A stretch of DNA of 43,379 bases, from NCBI GenBank assembly GCA_034411135.1, contig DAOUMN010000026.1, positions 1-43,379 on the forward strand, in the 5' to 3' direction. The notes under the pieces were generated by a model. That model ran no database searches. It was not told the DNA's origin and saw only the letters and a list, made by a program, of their open reading frames with translations. Numbering within the stretch: position 1 is the first letter of the stretch; each line of letters begins with the position of its first letter. The translations under genes were made by a program, and so were the position numbers. Positions 15,734-23,353 of the stretch are shown in pieces. Source of the DNA: Bellilinea sp034411135. Lineage in GTDB: Bacteria; Chloroflexota; Anaerolineae; Anaerolineales; Anaerolineaceae.

Positions 15734-15805
15734 GAAACACCTGCTACCCTTCTGTTCAAAATTTTCGAATAGATTTTAAAGCCCTTTACACACACCGGAG
15801 TAAAA

Positions 15806-16312
15806 ATGTTGAAAAAACGGGTTGTATTGATGTTGCTTGTTTTTATATTAACCTCTTGCGCACCAAAACTAGCCGAAATCCAGGTTAAAGATGCCTGGGC
15901 TCGCGCAGCCAGAATGGACGATGGTTCTGCGCCAATGAAAACTCCGCACATGGGAAATGATGGGGCTACCATGCAACCATCCGGTTCTCACAGTAGCCAG
16001 GCAACCAGCGCAATTTATATGGTGATTAACAACCAGACTTCTGAAACAGACCGGTTAATTGCAGCTGAATGCAATGCCGCCAAATCCGTTGAAATCCATG
16101 AAACCCGGATGGACAACGATATTATGATGATGCGCCAGGTGGAGAATATTGAAATCCCTGCTGGTCAAACCATCGAATTAAAACCTGGTGGTTATCATAT
16201 CATGTTGATTGGATTGACGAGGGATCTGACGACTGGCGAAAAAGTTCCCTTTACGCTGGTGTTTGAGAAGGCTGGTCGCTTGCAGTATGAAGCTGAGATT
16301 AGGACCCCATAA
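15806..16312 (+). CDS. PCu(A)C periplasmic/surface copper chaperone lipoprotein
   Basis: A 168-residue lipoprotein with signal segment and lipobox Cys18 (LTSCA). It carries the exact family motif H-x10-M-x21-H-x-M: H98, M109, H131 and M133. These residues bind Cu(I), and the family delivers copper to cytochrome oxidase. Between the first two strands it has a Met/His-rich insert (about 36-63: M37, M44, H48, M49, M56, H62) that may add copper sites. CCGGAG precedes the ATG. It stands alone, with its own promoter and operator-like repeat. A degenerate paralogue lies at 1169-1630. No Sco or cytochrome oxidase gene is adjacent. Confidence 0.88.
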   Translation: MLKKRVVLMLLVFILTSCAPKLAEIQVKDAWARAARMDDGSAPMKTPHMGNDGATMQPSGSHSSQATSAIYMVINNQTSETDRLIAAECNAAKSVEIHETRMDNDIMMMRQVENIEIPAGQTIELKPGGYHIMLIGLTRDLTTGEKVPFTLVFEKAGRLQYEAEIRTP

Positions 16313-16390
16313 CCAAGACCCCCCGGTAACTCCATCGCCCTCCCAATAACCCGGCACTAAAATTGCACTCTTTCTGGGGGAGAAGAAACC

Positions 16391-18061
16391 TTGTCATTTC
16401 CGCTTCGTCAGGAACCATCTATCGAGGTAAAAAGCCAGACCGCGCAGCGGATTGCCGCGCTTCTGCGTCGCACGGGTCCGCTGACCCAAACCAACCCGCA
16501 GCGAGCACTCGAACTGGCACGAGAAGCCGCACGGCTTGCCGGTGAGAACGCACCCGCTAGCCTGGAGCACCGTCGTATCCTCGGGAAAGCACTCATTATG
16601 CAAGGTAAAGCCTTGCTTGAAATGGATGCTTACGACAAAGCGATCCCCTGTTTTTTCAGCGCCATGGACTGCTTTAATCCGGCTGAGGACTCAGGTGAAA
16701 GCGCAGAAGCGCTCCTTGGATTAGGCAGTGGCTTGATGATGATGGGCTCTTACCCAGACGCCATGCAGAATCTGATGCGCGCGCTCTCGATTTATCAATC
16801 CATCAAGGACAACTCCGGCGAAGCTGCGGCTCGGATTAAGTTGGGGAAGTTGTATTTACTGCTTGGAGAAGCAGAAAAATCCCTCCCTCACCTTGAAAAT
16901 GCGCTCGATCTGGCACAGTATCAAACCGATTTGCGCCTGGAAGCCGAGGTTCAGGTCTTTCTCAGCCGCGCATTCGCCGAGTGCAGCCGTCATCAAAGCG
17001 CCGTGCAAGCCGGTTTACGAAGTGTGGAAATTTACCAAAATTTGGGCATTCACCGCGGTGAAGTCGAAGCACTCAATATACTGGGGGAGGTATATCTGAA
17101 GCGCGGCGAGTTGAACCTGGCTTTGAATTTTCTCCATCTATCTGCTGATGTTGCCCAACGGATTGGTAAACGGCTGGAACACGCCAGCGCACGCCGCAAA
17201 ATCGGGGCGATCCATGTGCTTCTGAACGATTTTTCCGCTGCAGTTGAAACCCTCCATGTTGCATTGGATATTGCCACCGAAATCAACGCGAAGCAGGAAC
17301 AGGCTCAATGCCACCGAGCACTTGCTGAAGCTCATAAAGCTGCCGGGGAATTTCGTCCAGCGTTAGAGCACTATGAAAAGTTTGTTGCCCTTAACCAGGC
17401 TGCGTTCGATGAAGAATCCGATCGTCGTCGAAAAACGTTGGAAATCATCCACGAGGTCGAAAACGCACGCAAGGACGCCGAAATCTATCAACTGCGCAAC
17501 GTCGCCTTGCAGCAAGAAATCGAGGAGCGCAAAAAAGCTCAGGCAGCACTCGAACGGCTTGCCACCCAGGATGCGTTAACCGGGTTGGCAAACCGCCGCT
17601 ATTTCCTCGAGCTGGCTGCCCGCACTTTTGAGCAGGCTCGCCGCTACCAGCGCCCATTATCGATTGTGATGATGGATGTGGATCACTTTAAACAGATCAA
17701 CGATACCTTTGGGCACAAAACCGGCGATCAGGTTCTGGTTAGCGTCGCCCAATGCATGCTCTCGGTATTGCGTAAAGTGGACATTTTGGGACGCTACGGT
17801 GGCGACGAATTCGTTATCCTGCTGCCCGAAACTACACAGGAAGGCGCCCGTCGCTTGACCGAACGCCTGCGCCAGGTGGTTGCCCAACAATCAGTCATTG
17901 CTGGCGGCGTTTCCCTGCCCATTTCGCTTAGTATTGGACTTGCCAGCAATATTCAACAGCCCGATCTGGCCCTGGATGAACTTCTGCAACGTGCAGATCG
18001 GGCTTTATATTATTCCAAGCAAGCCGGTCGCGACCGCGTCACCGCTTTCGAAGACCGCTAA
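16391..18061 (+). CDS. TPR-repeat diguanylate cyclase (GGDEF)
   Basis: A 556-residue soluble protein. Residues 1 to about 345 form tetratricopeptide-like helical repeats (recurring ALLGLG, AAARIKLGKLYLLLGE, ALNILGEVYLKRGE), residues about 350-395 a coiled coil, and about 395-556 a GGDEF domain. GGDEF is intact at 470-474, and the allosteric inhibitory site R461-K-V-D464 lies the usual five residues before it. It should make c-di-GMP from two GTP, with product inhibition, in the cytoplasm; the TPR part likely binds a protein partner. The start is TTG at 16391, chosen for the GGGGGAGAAG just upstream; no ATG suits. It converges on the permease gene with 5 bases between stops and no terminator. 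Confidence 0.9.
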   Translation: MSFPLRQEPSIEVKSQTAQRIAALLRRTGPLTQTNPQRALELAREAARLAGENAPASLEHRRILGKALIMQGKALLEMDAYDKAIPCFFSAMDCFNPAEDSGESAEALLGLGSGLMMMGSYPDAMQNLMRALSIYQSIKDNSGEAAARIKLGKLYLLLGEAEKSLPHLENALDLAQYQTDLRLEAEVQVFLSRAFAECSRHQSAVQAGLRSVEIYQNLGIHRGEVEALNILGEVYLKRGELNLALNFLHLSADVAQRIGKRLEHASARRKIGAIHVLLNDFSAAVETLHVALDIATEINAKQEQAQCHRALAEAHKAAGEFRPALEHYEKFVALNQAAFDEESDRRRKTLEIIHEVENARKDAEIYQLRNVALQQEIEERKKAQAALERLATQDALTGLANRRYFLELAARTFEQARRYQRPLSIVMMDVDHFKQINDTFGHKTGDQVLVSVAQCMLSVLRKVDILGRYGGDEFVILLPETTQEGARRLTERLRQVVAQQSVIAGGVSLPISLSIGLASNIQQPDLALDELLQRADRALYYSKQAGRDRVTAFEDR

Positions 18062-18066
18062 ACCGG

Positions 18067-19245
18067 CTATTTTCCTCGATTTCGAGTGGTCACATCGAAG
18101 ATGACCGCAGCAGCCAGAACTGCTCCGCGGACAATGTATTGCATGGAAATATCAATCCCCATCAGGTTCATACCGCTGGTCAGCGAGGTCATCACCAGGG
18201 CGCCGATAATCGAACCGATGACTTTCCCGACACCACCAGCAGCCGAAACACCACCCACATACGCCGCAGCGATGGCGTCTAATTCAAACAGCGTCCCCGC
18301 GGTGGTGGTGGCTGATTGCAGCCGTGAGGTAAATAATATTCCCGACAGCGCCGACAACATACCCATCGAGCCAAACACAACGAAAATTAAATTCTTTACA
18401 CGGATGCCGCTCAACTCGGCAGCTTCCGGATTGCCGCCAATGGCGTAAATATGCCGCCCTAATACGGTCTGCGTGGTGATGAAGTGATAAATTATGGTAA
18501 CGACCAGGATGATCACCACCGTCCACGACAACCCATTGTACCCCGCCAACACCCAGGTTATCGCCCCAATCAGCAACGAGACAAAAACCAGTTTGAGTAC
18601 GAACATGTCCATTGTCAGGACTTCGAAGTTATACGCCAGCTTTTTGCGCCGTCCACTGATTTCTGTGATAAAGAAAAGAATGATCGCGATCAAGCCGATA
18701 AACAGCGTCAGGTTGTGCACACCAGGAATAAGAGGTAAAGGATCAGGGATGTATCCATTGCCAATCGCATTGAAAGCAGCATTGGGGACGATGATTGTTC
18801 CGGTTCCCACAGTAACCAGCAGGATTGCCCCACGGTAAATCAACCATCCAGCCAGAGAAGCCACAAACGACGGGATTTTCAACTGGGCGACCAAAAAGGC
18901 AGTAATCATCCCCGCCAGCACCCCCAATACCAACACCAACGGAATCACGACCACTACCGGCAGCTTCCAGAACACCAGGGCAATCGCTGCAACTGCACCA
19001 AGAAACCCCGCCAGGAAACCAACCGATAAATCAATATGCCGAATGACAATCACCAACGTCATGCCAACCGCCAGTACAGCAATGTACCCGGTCTGATTCA
19101 ACAGGTTACTAATATTCCGCGAAGAAATGAATAATCCATCCGTAGTGATCGTGAAAATCGCCATAATGACAAACAAGGCGATATACATCCCGTATTCACG
19201 AATGTTTTCTTTCAAGACCTTGCGGGCATTTTGTAAAAGCGCCAT
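18067..19245 (-). CDS. gguB: Sugar ABC importer permease, GguB/XylH type
   Basis: A 392-residue polytopic membrane protein of the ribose/xylose-type permease family, with about 10 hydrophobic segments and the conserved IDLSVG motif in the N-terminal third and GGVSAAGG in the C-terminal third. The length matches the longer GguB/MmsB/XylH branch. It is the translocation channel for monosaccharides delivered by the ChvE-like protein. The start is the ATG at 19245, preceded by GAGGAGGGG; in-frame starts upstream lie inside the ATPase gene. It is 10 bases downstream of gguA and is the last gene of the operon. Confidence 0.9.
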   Translation of the reverse strand: MALLQNARKVLKENIREYGMYIALFVIMAIFTITTDGLFISSRNISNLLNQTGYIAVLAVGMTLVIVIRHIDLSVGFLAGFLGAVAAIALVFWKLPVVVVIPLVLVLGVLAGMITAFLVAQLKIPSFVASLAGWLIYRGAILLVTVGTGTIIVPNAAFNAIGNGYIPDPLPLIPGVHNLTLFIGLIAIILFFITEISGRRKKLAYNFEVLTMDMFVLKLVFVSLLIGAITWVLAGYNGLSWTVVIILVVTIIYHFITTQTVLGRHIYAIGGNPEAAELSGIRVKNLIFVVFGSMGMLSALSGILFTSRLQSATTTAGTLFELDAIAAAYVGGVSAAGGVGKVIGSIIGALVMTSLTSGMNLMGIDISMQYIVRGAVLAAAVIFDVTTRNRGK

Positions 19246-19255
19246 GCTCCCCTCC

Positions 19256-20776
19256 TCAATCCGTTGCCAGATCCATAATTTTTTCTTGCGTTGCTTCCTC
19301 AATTGGCAATTCTCCCGCGATTCTGCCGGAAGAAACCACATAAACACGATCGCTCATCCCTAACACTTCCGGCAATTCCGACGAGATCATGATGATGCTC
19401 TTTCCTTGTTCCACTAAACGGTTCATGATCGAGTAAATTTCAAATTTTGCGCCAACATCGATCCCCCGTGTGGGCTCATCTAAAATCAAAATATCCGGTT
19501 TTACAAATAACCACTTGCCCAGGCAAACCTTTTGTTGATTTCCACCGCTCAAATTGACTGTTTTTTGTTCAACAGTTGGCGTTTTGATGTTGAGCGATTC
19601 CTTAAATTCATTGGCTACGCGCACTTCGGCGTTGCCGTCCACGATACCTCGCGGAGAAATTTCTTCCAGATTCGCCAGGGTAATGTTTTGCTTGACATCC
19701 TGCATTAAAATCAACCCTTTGGTTTTCCGATCTTCCGTCAGGTATGCCAACCCCGAAGAAATGGATTCGCGTGGGTGACTAAAGTTTCGCGTCGTCCCCT
19801 TCACGCAAAGATCTCCTTCAACCCGGTAACCAAGTGGATTCCCAAATATGCTCAAAGCCAGTTCGGTGCGTCCGGAGCCCATCAAGCCCGCCACACCAAC
19901 AATCTCTCCCTTCTTTACGTTTATATGAATGTCTTTGAGAATAGTTCTCCCCACAGTCGGATCATACACATTCCAATTTTTCACTTCAAAAACCACTTCA
20001 TCGGATATAGTTCGCTTACGGGTTGGATAGATATTGTTGATTTCCCGCCCCACCATGTGTTTGATCAAAATGTTTTCGGATACTTCACCTTGGTGCGCAT
20101 CCAGGGTTGAAATGGTCTTGCCATCCCGCAATACCGTGACCGTATCCGCAATCTCAATAACTTCCTTAAGTTTGTGCGAGATTAAGATACACGTCACGCC
20201 ATGCTGGCGTAATTCACGCAATAATTGCAGAAGATTATGGCTGTCAATTTCGTTTAACGCGGAGGTTGGCTCATCCAGGATCAGGATACGAGCATTGCGG
20301 CTAAGCGCTTTGGCAATTTCAATCAGCTGCTGTTTGCCAACTCCCAGGTCTTTTACTTTAACTTCTGGATTGATATTTAGACGTACTCTTTTCAAGACAT
20401 CTGTGGCACGTTTGATCGTTTCGTGCCAATCAATCGTGAGCCCATTACGAATCTCATTACCTAAAAATATATTTTCGTATACGGTCATTTCTGGCACCAG
20501 TGCCAATTCCTGGTAAATAATAGCGATGCCAGCGTGTTCACTATCGCGTATGCCTGAAAAACGCTTTTCTTCACCAGCGATCAAAATTTGACCTGAATAA
20601 CTGCCATGCGGATACACCCCGCTTAGCACTTTCATCAAGGTGGATTTTCCTGCCCCGTTTTCTCCAACCAGGCAGTGGATCTCTCCTTCCTTGACCTTAA
20701 AGGAAACGTTGTCTAATGCTTTAACGCCGGGAAATTCCTTCGTTATATTCCGCATTTCCAGTAATGGCGTATCCAT
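19256..20776 (-). CDS. gguA: Sugar ABC importer ATPase with two ABC domains, GguA/XylG type
   Basis: A 506-residue tandem ATPase. Domain 1 has Walker A GENGAGKST (38-46), signature LGVGKQQ (144-150), Walker B ending D168-E169 and switch H201. Domain 2 has the family-typical degenerate Walker A (GLMGSGRTEL), signature LSGGNQQK and Walker B LDEPTRGID. This is the normal pattern for RbsA/MglA/GguA proteins, in which domain 1 is the main hydrolytic site. It drives import through the GguB channel. The start at 20776 follows GGGAGAAAG; an in-frame start 27 bases upstream is less well placed. It is separated from chvE by a leader with a strong stem-loop. Confidence 0.92.
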   Translation of the reverse strand: MDTPLLEMRNITKEFPGVKALDNVSFKVKEGEIHCLVGENGAGKSTLMKVLSGVYPHGSYSGQILIAGEEKRFSGIRDSEHAGIAIIYQELALVPEMTVYENIFLGNEIRNGLTIDWHETIKRATDVLKRVRLNINPEVKVKDLGVGKQQLIEIAKALSRNARILILDEPTSALNEIDSHNLLQLLRELRQHGVTCILISHKLKEVIEIADTVTVLRDGKTISTLDAHQGEVSENILIKHMVGREINNIYPTRKRTISDEVVFEVKNWNVYDPTVGRTILKDIHINVKKGEIVGVAGLMGSGRTELALSIFGNPLGYRVEGDLCVKGTTRNFSHPRESISSGLAYLTEDRKTKGLILMQDVKQNITLANLEEISPRGIVDGNAEVRVANEFKESLNIKTPTVEQKTVNLSGGNQQKVCLGKWLFVKPDILILDEPTRGIDVGAKFEIYSIMNRLVEQGKSIIMISSELPEVLGMSDRVYVVSSGRIAGELPIEEATQEKIMDLATD

Positions 20777-20813
20777 AACTTTCTCCCTGATCAGGATGGT
20801 CAACCGGAAAGAT

Positions 20814-20853
20814 TGCAGGAAAAGTGATGGTAATAAACATCACTTTTCCTGCA
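20814..20853. other. Perfect intercistronic stem-loop between chvE and gguA
   Basis: Arms 20814-20829 and 20838-20853 are perfectly complementary over 16 bp with an 8-base loop. On the minus strand, the sense of the operon, it follows the chvE stop by 18 bases and lacks a real T-run (AATCTTTCC), so it probably allows partial read-through and protects the chvE 3' end. On the plus strand it is followed by ATTTATTTTA and would stop antisense transcripts. Confidence 0.8.
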
Positions 20854-20871
20854 TTTATTTTAGATCAGATT

Positions 20872-22017
20872 TTACGGCAAGCCAGTGAAATCAGAGGCTG
20901 AGTAGTAACCCGAATCGATCAAGGCAGCCTTGACATTGGCTTTGTCCACCGTGACCACCGGAGACTGGATCGCCGGGACATCCTTCACCCCGTTGTTGTA
21001 CGATCCGCGCGCCGCCGGAGTCTCGTTCTTCAGCAGCGCAACCGCCGCCGTGATCGCATCCTGCACCAGCGTGCGCACATCCTTGAACACCGTCATCGAC
21101 TGCTTGCCATCGATGATATACTGTACCGATGCCTTCTCCGCATCTTGCCCGGTCACCAGATAGCTGGTCACATCCCGGTCAGCAGCAAACGCATCCGCAA
21201 TCGCCCGCGCCGTACCATCATTCGGCGCCAGGATAAACACGTTGCCCTTGTCCGCCGCAGTAACAGCGGTCAGGTTGGCTTCCGCCAGGCTCTTGGCAGT
21301 GTTGAAGTCCCAGTTGGTCGTTACCTGCCCGATGATCTTCGCCATCTCGTCCCGCGTCAGCGTTGCTTTCCCTTGCAGTGCCACCGCTTCGCTCGAGTTC
21401 TTGATCACGAACGTCCCATCTGCTACTTTCGGCTGCAGCACGCTCCATGCCCCCTCGAAGAACAGGAAAGCATTGTTGTCCGACGCCGCTCCCGCATACA
21501 AGTACAACGGATTGCCCTGCCCGCTGGCTTTGTCCACCAGGTACTGCGCCTGCTGCGCTCCCACCGCAATGCTGTCAAAGGTCACATAGTAGTCCACCGC
21601 CTGCGTGTCGCGAATCAGCCGGTCGTACGAGATCACTTTCACACCCGCCCGCGCCGCTTCTTCCGCCGCCGCTGCCGCCGCTGTGCCGTCGTGCGGGCAA
21701 ATGATCAAAACCTTGATCCCCTTGGTGATCAATGCCTCGACATTCTCTTTTTCCTTGGCAGACGAACCCTGGCTGAACAAAATCTCAACCTGGTACCCGG
21801 CTGCATTCAGGGCTTCCTTGAACCGTGTTTCATCTTGAATCCAGCGCGGTTCATCCTTCGTCGGCAATACAATACCGACCGCAAGTTTTTCGCTTGGGGT
21901 CGGTTGCGTTTGGCCGCTCGGCTGGGTCGGAGTTGCCTGCTGCTGGCAGGCTGCCAGAACCATACTGGCAATGACAATCAATGCCAGCACAAGAAAGACA
22001 GACTTCTTCCTAAACAT
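20872..22017 (-). CDS. chvE: ChvE-type monosaccharide-binding lipoprotein
   Basis: A 381-residue lipoprotein: signal segment, lipobox Cys24 (LAAC), a TPTQP-rich tether to about 43, then a type I periplasmic binding fold. Diagnostic ChvE/XylF segments are PTKDEPRW, SYDRLIRDT, YYVTFDSIAVG and TGQDAEKASVQYI. It binds a monosaccharide (glucose, galactose, xylose or arabinose type) outside the membrane and delivers it to GguB-GguA. AAGGAGG lies 7 bases before the ATG. The gene is visibly richer in GC, especially in third positions, than its neighbours, consistent with high expression. It is first in the operon and divergent from the response regulator gene. Confidence 0.93.
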   Translation of the reverse strand: MFRKKSVFLVLALIVIASMVLAACQQQATPTQPSGQTQPTPSEKLAVGIVLPTKDEPRWIQDETRFKEALNAAGYQVEILFSQGSSAKEKENVEALITKGIKVLIICPHDGTAAAAAAEEAARAGVKVISYDRLIRDTQAVDYYVTFDSIAVGAQQAQYLVDKASGQGNPLYLYAGAASDNNAFLFFEGAWSVLQPKVADGTFVIKNSSEAVALQGKATLTRDEMAKIIGQVTTNWDFNTAKSLAEANLTAVTAADKGNVFILAPNDGTARAIADAFAADRDVTSYLVTGQDAEKASVQYIIDGKQSMTVFKDVRTLVQDAITAAVALLKNETPAARGSYNNGVKDVPAIQSPVVTVDKANVKAALIDSGYYSASDFTGLP

Positions 22018-22158
22018 ACACGATCCTCCTTATTGTTTTAGAAACTTCAAAATGGGATTTTCTGCCCGGTTGCGGTTGGGTTGGATATTTATGTGGCAGA
22101 AAACAAAATGGGACTGCTGAACACCTCAACACGTATTCTGGCTCGAAATACCCTCCTT

Positions 22159-22186
22159 TTGTGTTTTGGGTAACATCCACTATAAT
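22159..22186 (+). promoter_or_regulatory. Candidate promoter of the response regulator gene
   Basis: TTGTGT (22159-22164), 16-base spacer, perfect TATAAT (22181-22186). Predicted start near 22193 gives a leader of about 110 bases that includes the palindrome cluster. It overlaps the minus-strand importer promoter by sharing the AT-rich core. Confidence 0.5.
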
Positions 22187-22214
22187 TTATAAAGTACCAT
22201 GCAAATTTTGTTTA
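22186..22214 (-). promoter_or_regulatory. Candidate promoter of the chvE-gguA-gguB operon
   Basis: On the minus strand, TAAACA (22214-22209) and TATAAA (22191-22186) are 17 bases apart. The predicted start near 22179 gives a leader of about 160 bases. The weak -35 fits an activator-dependent promoter; possible activator sites lie just upstream. Confidence 0.5.
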
Positions 22215-22219
22215 GAAAA

Positions 22220-22284
22220 CCCTTAATCCCCCCATTTTGATGGTTGGGATATCCCCGATAGCGATTAAGGGAATTCCCCTAATC
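22220..22284. promoter_or_regulatory. Palindrome cluster, likely response regulator binding sites
   Basis: Three elements: CCCTTAATC (22220-22228); a perfect GGGATATCCC (22246-22255); and a 22-bp palindrome at 22263-22284 with one mismatched pair, centred on GGGAATTCCC and ending in TAATC. The motif CCCYTAATC occurs three times counting both strands. The palindrome centres are 23 bp apart. Relative to the importer start they lie between about -41 and -105, typical of activator sites; relative to the regulator gene they lie in the leader. Confidence 0.6.
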
Positions 22285-22305
22285 TGGGTCGAATACGGCT
22301 GACAA

Positions 22306-23349
22306 ATGAAAATCTTTCGCACTTTACTAGCAGACGACCACGAATTGATCCGCGCTGGACTGAAGCAGTCCCTGGCGAATCTCGATAACATCGAAGTGAT
22401 TGGCGAAGTCGGCAACGGCAATGATCTTTTTCGATTCCTTGAGGAACACCGACCGGACCTATTGGTCGTGGATTTAAATATGCCCGAATTTGAGCCTGTC
22501 TCGGACATTTTCCAAATTCGCGAACGATACCCTCTGCTCAAAATTATTGTTGTCAGCGCTTATGACGATCAGTCATATGTTGTTGGCTTATTGTCCGCCG
22601 GGGTTGACGGTTATCATCTCAAAGACCAACCACTGGCTGATCTCCAGCTGGCTGTTAAACGGATCACCGCTGGTGGTCGTTGGATTTCTGACCCGCTGGT
22701 AAATCGACTGGTCGAAGCCAAACCGATTATAACCAAAGAGAGTTTTAACCTCACCCGACGGCAGCGGGATTTATTATATTTAATCAATCAGGGATATAAC
22801 AACCCAAAAATCGCCAGCATTATGAATTTGAGCATTAAAACAATCGAAAATCATCTGACAGCTCTCTACCGTGCCATTGGTGTGGAAAATCGGCTTGAGG
22901 CGAGCAACTTTGCCCGCCAACACCCCGAATTACTGCTAGCACCCAACAAACCTCGACTCTCACCTTCCGAGAATACCAACATTCAGTCAAATCATGTTTT
23001 ACTGATCGACAATAACGCCCGTTTTAGAACTCAATTGGGAAAGTTGTTGCTGCGCAATCATCCAAGAATCACTCTTTCCGAGGCGGAAGATTCGAACGAC
23101 GCTATCGACAAAGCCTCGCAAAATAAACCGCAAATCGCCTTTATCGATGTAATTCTCGGCGAAGATGATGGAATCGAATGCGTGAAGCAGATCAAAGTAA
23201 TCTCGCCGGAAACAAAAATCATCCTGATGAGCGCTTATCCGGATCGCGAATTTCACCGACTGGGGATTAATGCTGGTGCGGTCGCGTTCCTGGATAAGAA
23301 AGATATTGATGCTGCCACCATTCGTCAGGTGTTGGAGGATCTGCTGTAA
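22306..23349 (+). CDS. Response regulator with REC-LuxR HTH-REC order
   Basis: A 347-residue protein. REC1 (1-120) has D10-D11, phosphoacceptor D56, S84 and K106. A NarL/LuxR-type helix-turn-helix (about 148-205; LTRRQRDLLYLINQG, then KTIENHL) follows. A linker leads to a second receiver domain (about 229-347) with D235, N236 in place of the second acid, phosphoacceptor D281, S309 and K331. Normal NarL proteins stop after the HTH at about 210-220 residues, so the C-terminal receiver is an addition. It probably receives phosphate from the fused kinase encoded next door and controls the divergent sugar importer. Stop codons of the two genes are 4 bases apart, tail to tail. Confidence 0.9.
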   Translation: MKIFRTLLADDHELIRAGLKQSLANLDNIEVIGEVGNGNDLFRFLEEHRPDLLVVDLNMPEFEPVSDIFQIRERYPLLKIIVVSAYDDQSYVVGLLSAGVDGYHLKDQPLADLQLAVKRITAGGRWISDPLVNRLVEAKPIITKESFNLTRRQRDLLYLINQGYNNPKIASIMNLSIKTIENHLTALYRAIGVENRLEASNFARQHPELLLAPNKPRLSPSENTNIQSNHVLLIDNNARFRTQLGKLLLRNHPRITLSEAEDSNDAIDKASQNKPQIAFIDVILGEDDGIECVKQIKVISPETKIILMSAYPDREFHRLGINAGAVAFLDKKDIDAATIRQVLEDLL

Positions 23350-23353
23350 CCGG

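Noticed and set aside
19246..19347. Upstream in-frame starts for gguB
   Set aside because: They lie inside gguA and encode a charged, non-family extension; the ATG at 19245 follows GAGGAGGGG.
20814..20853. The stem-loop as a full terminator of chvE
   Set aside because: In the operon sense only a weak AATCTTTCC follows, and gguA and gguB have no other clear promoter.
21145..22041. A 298-residue plus-strand open frame opposite chvE
   Set aside because: It is Arg- and Pro-rich with no recognisable fold and mirrors the GC-rich codons of chvE, which is strongly supported. It is a shadow frame.
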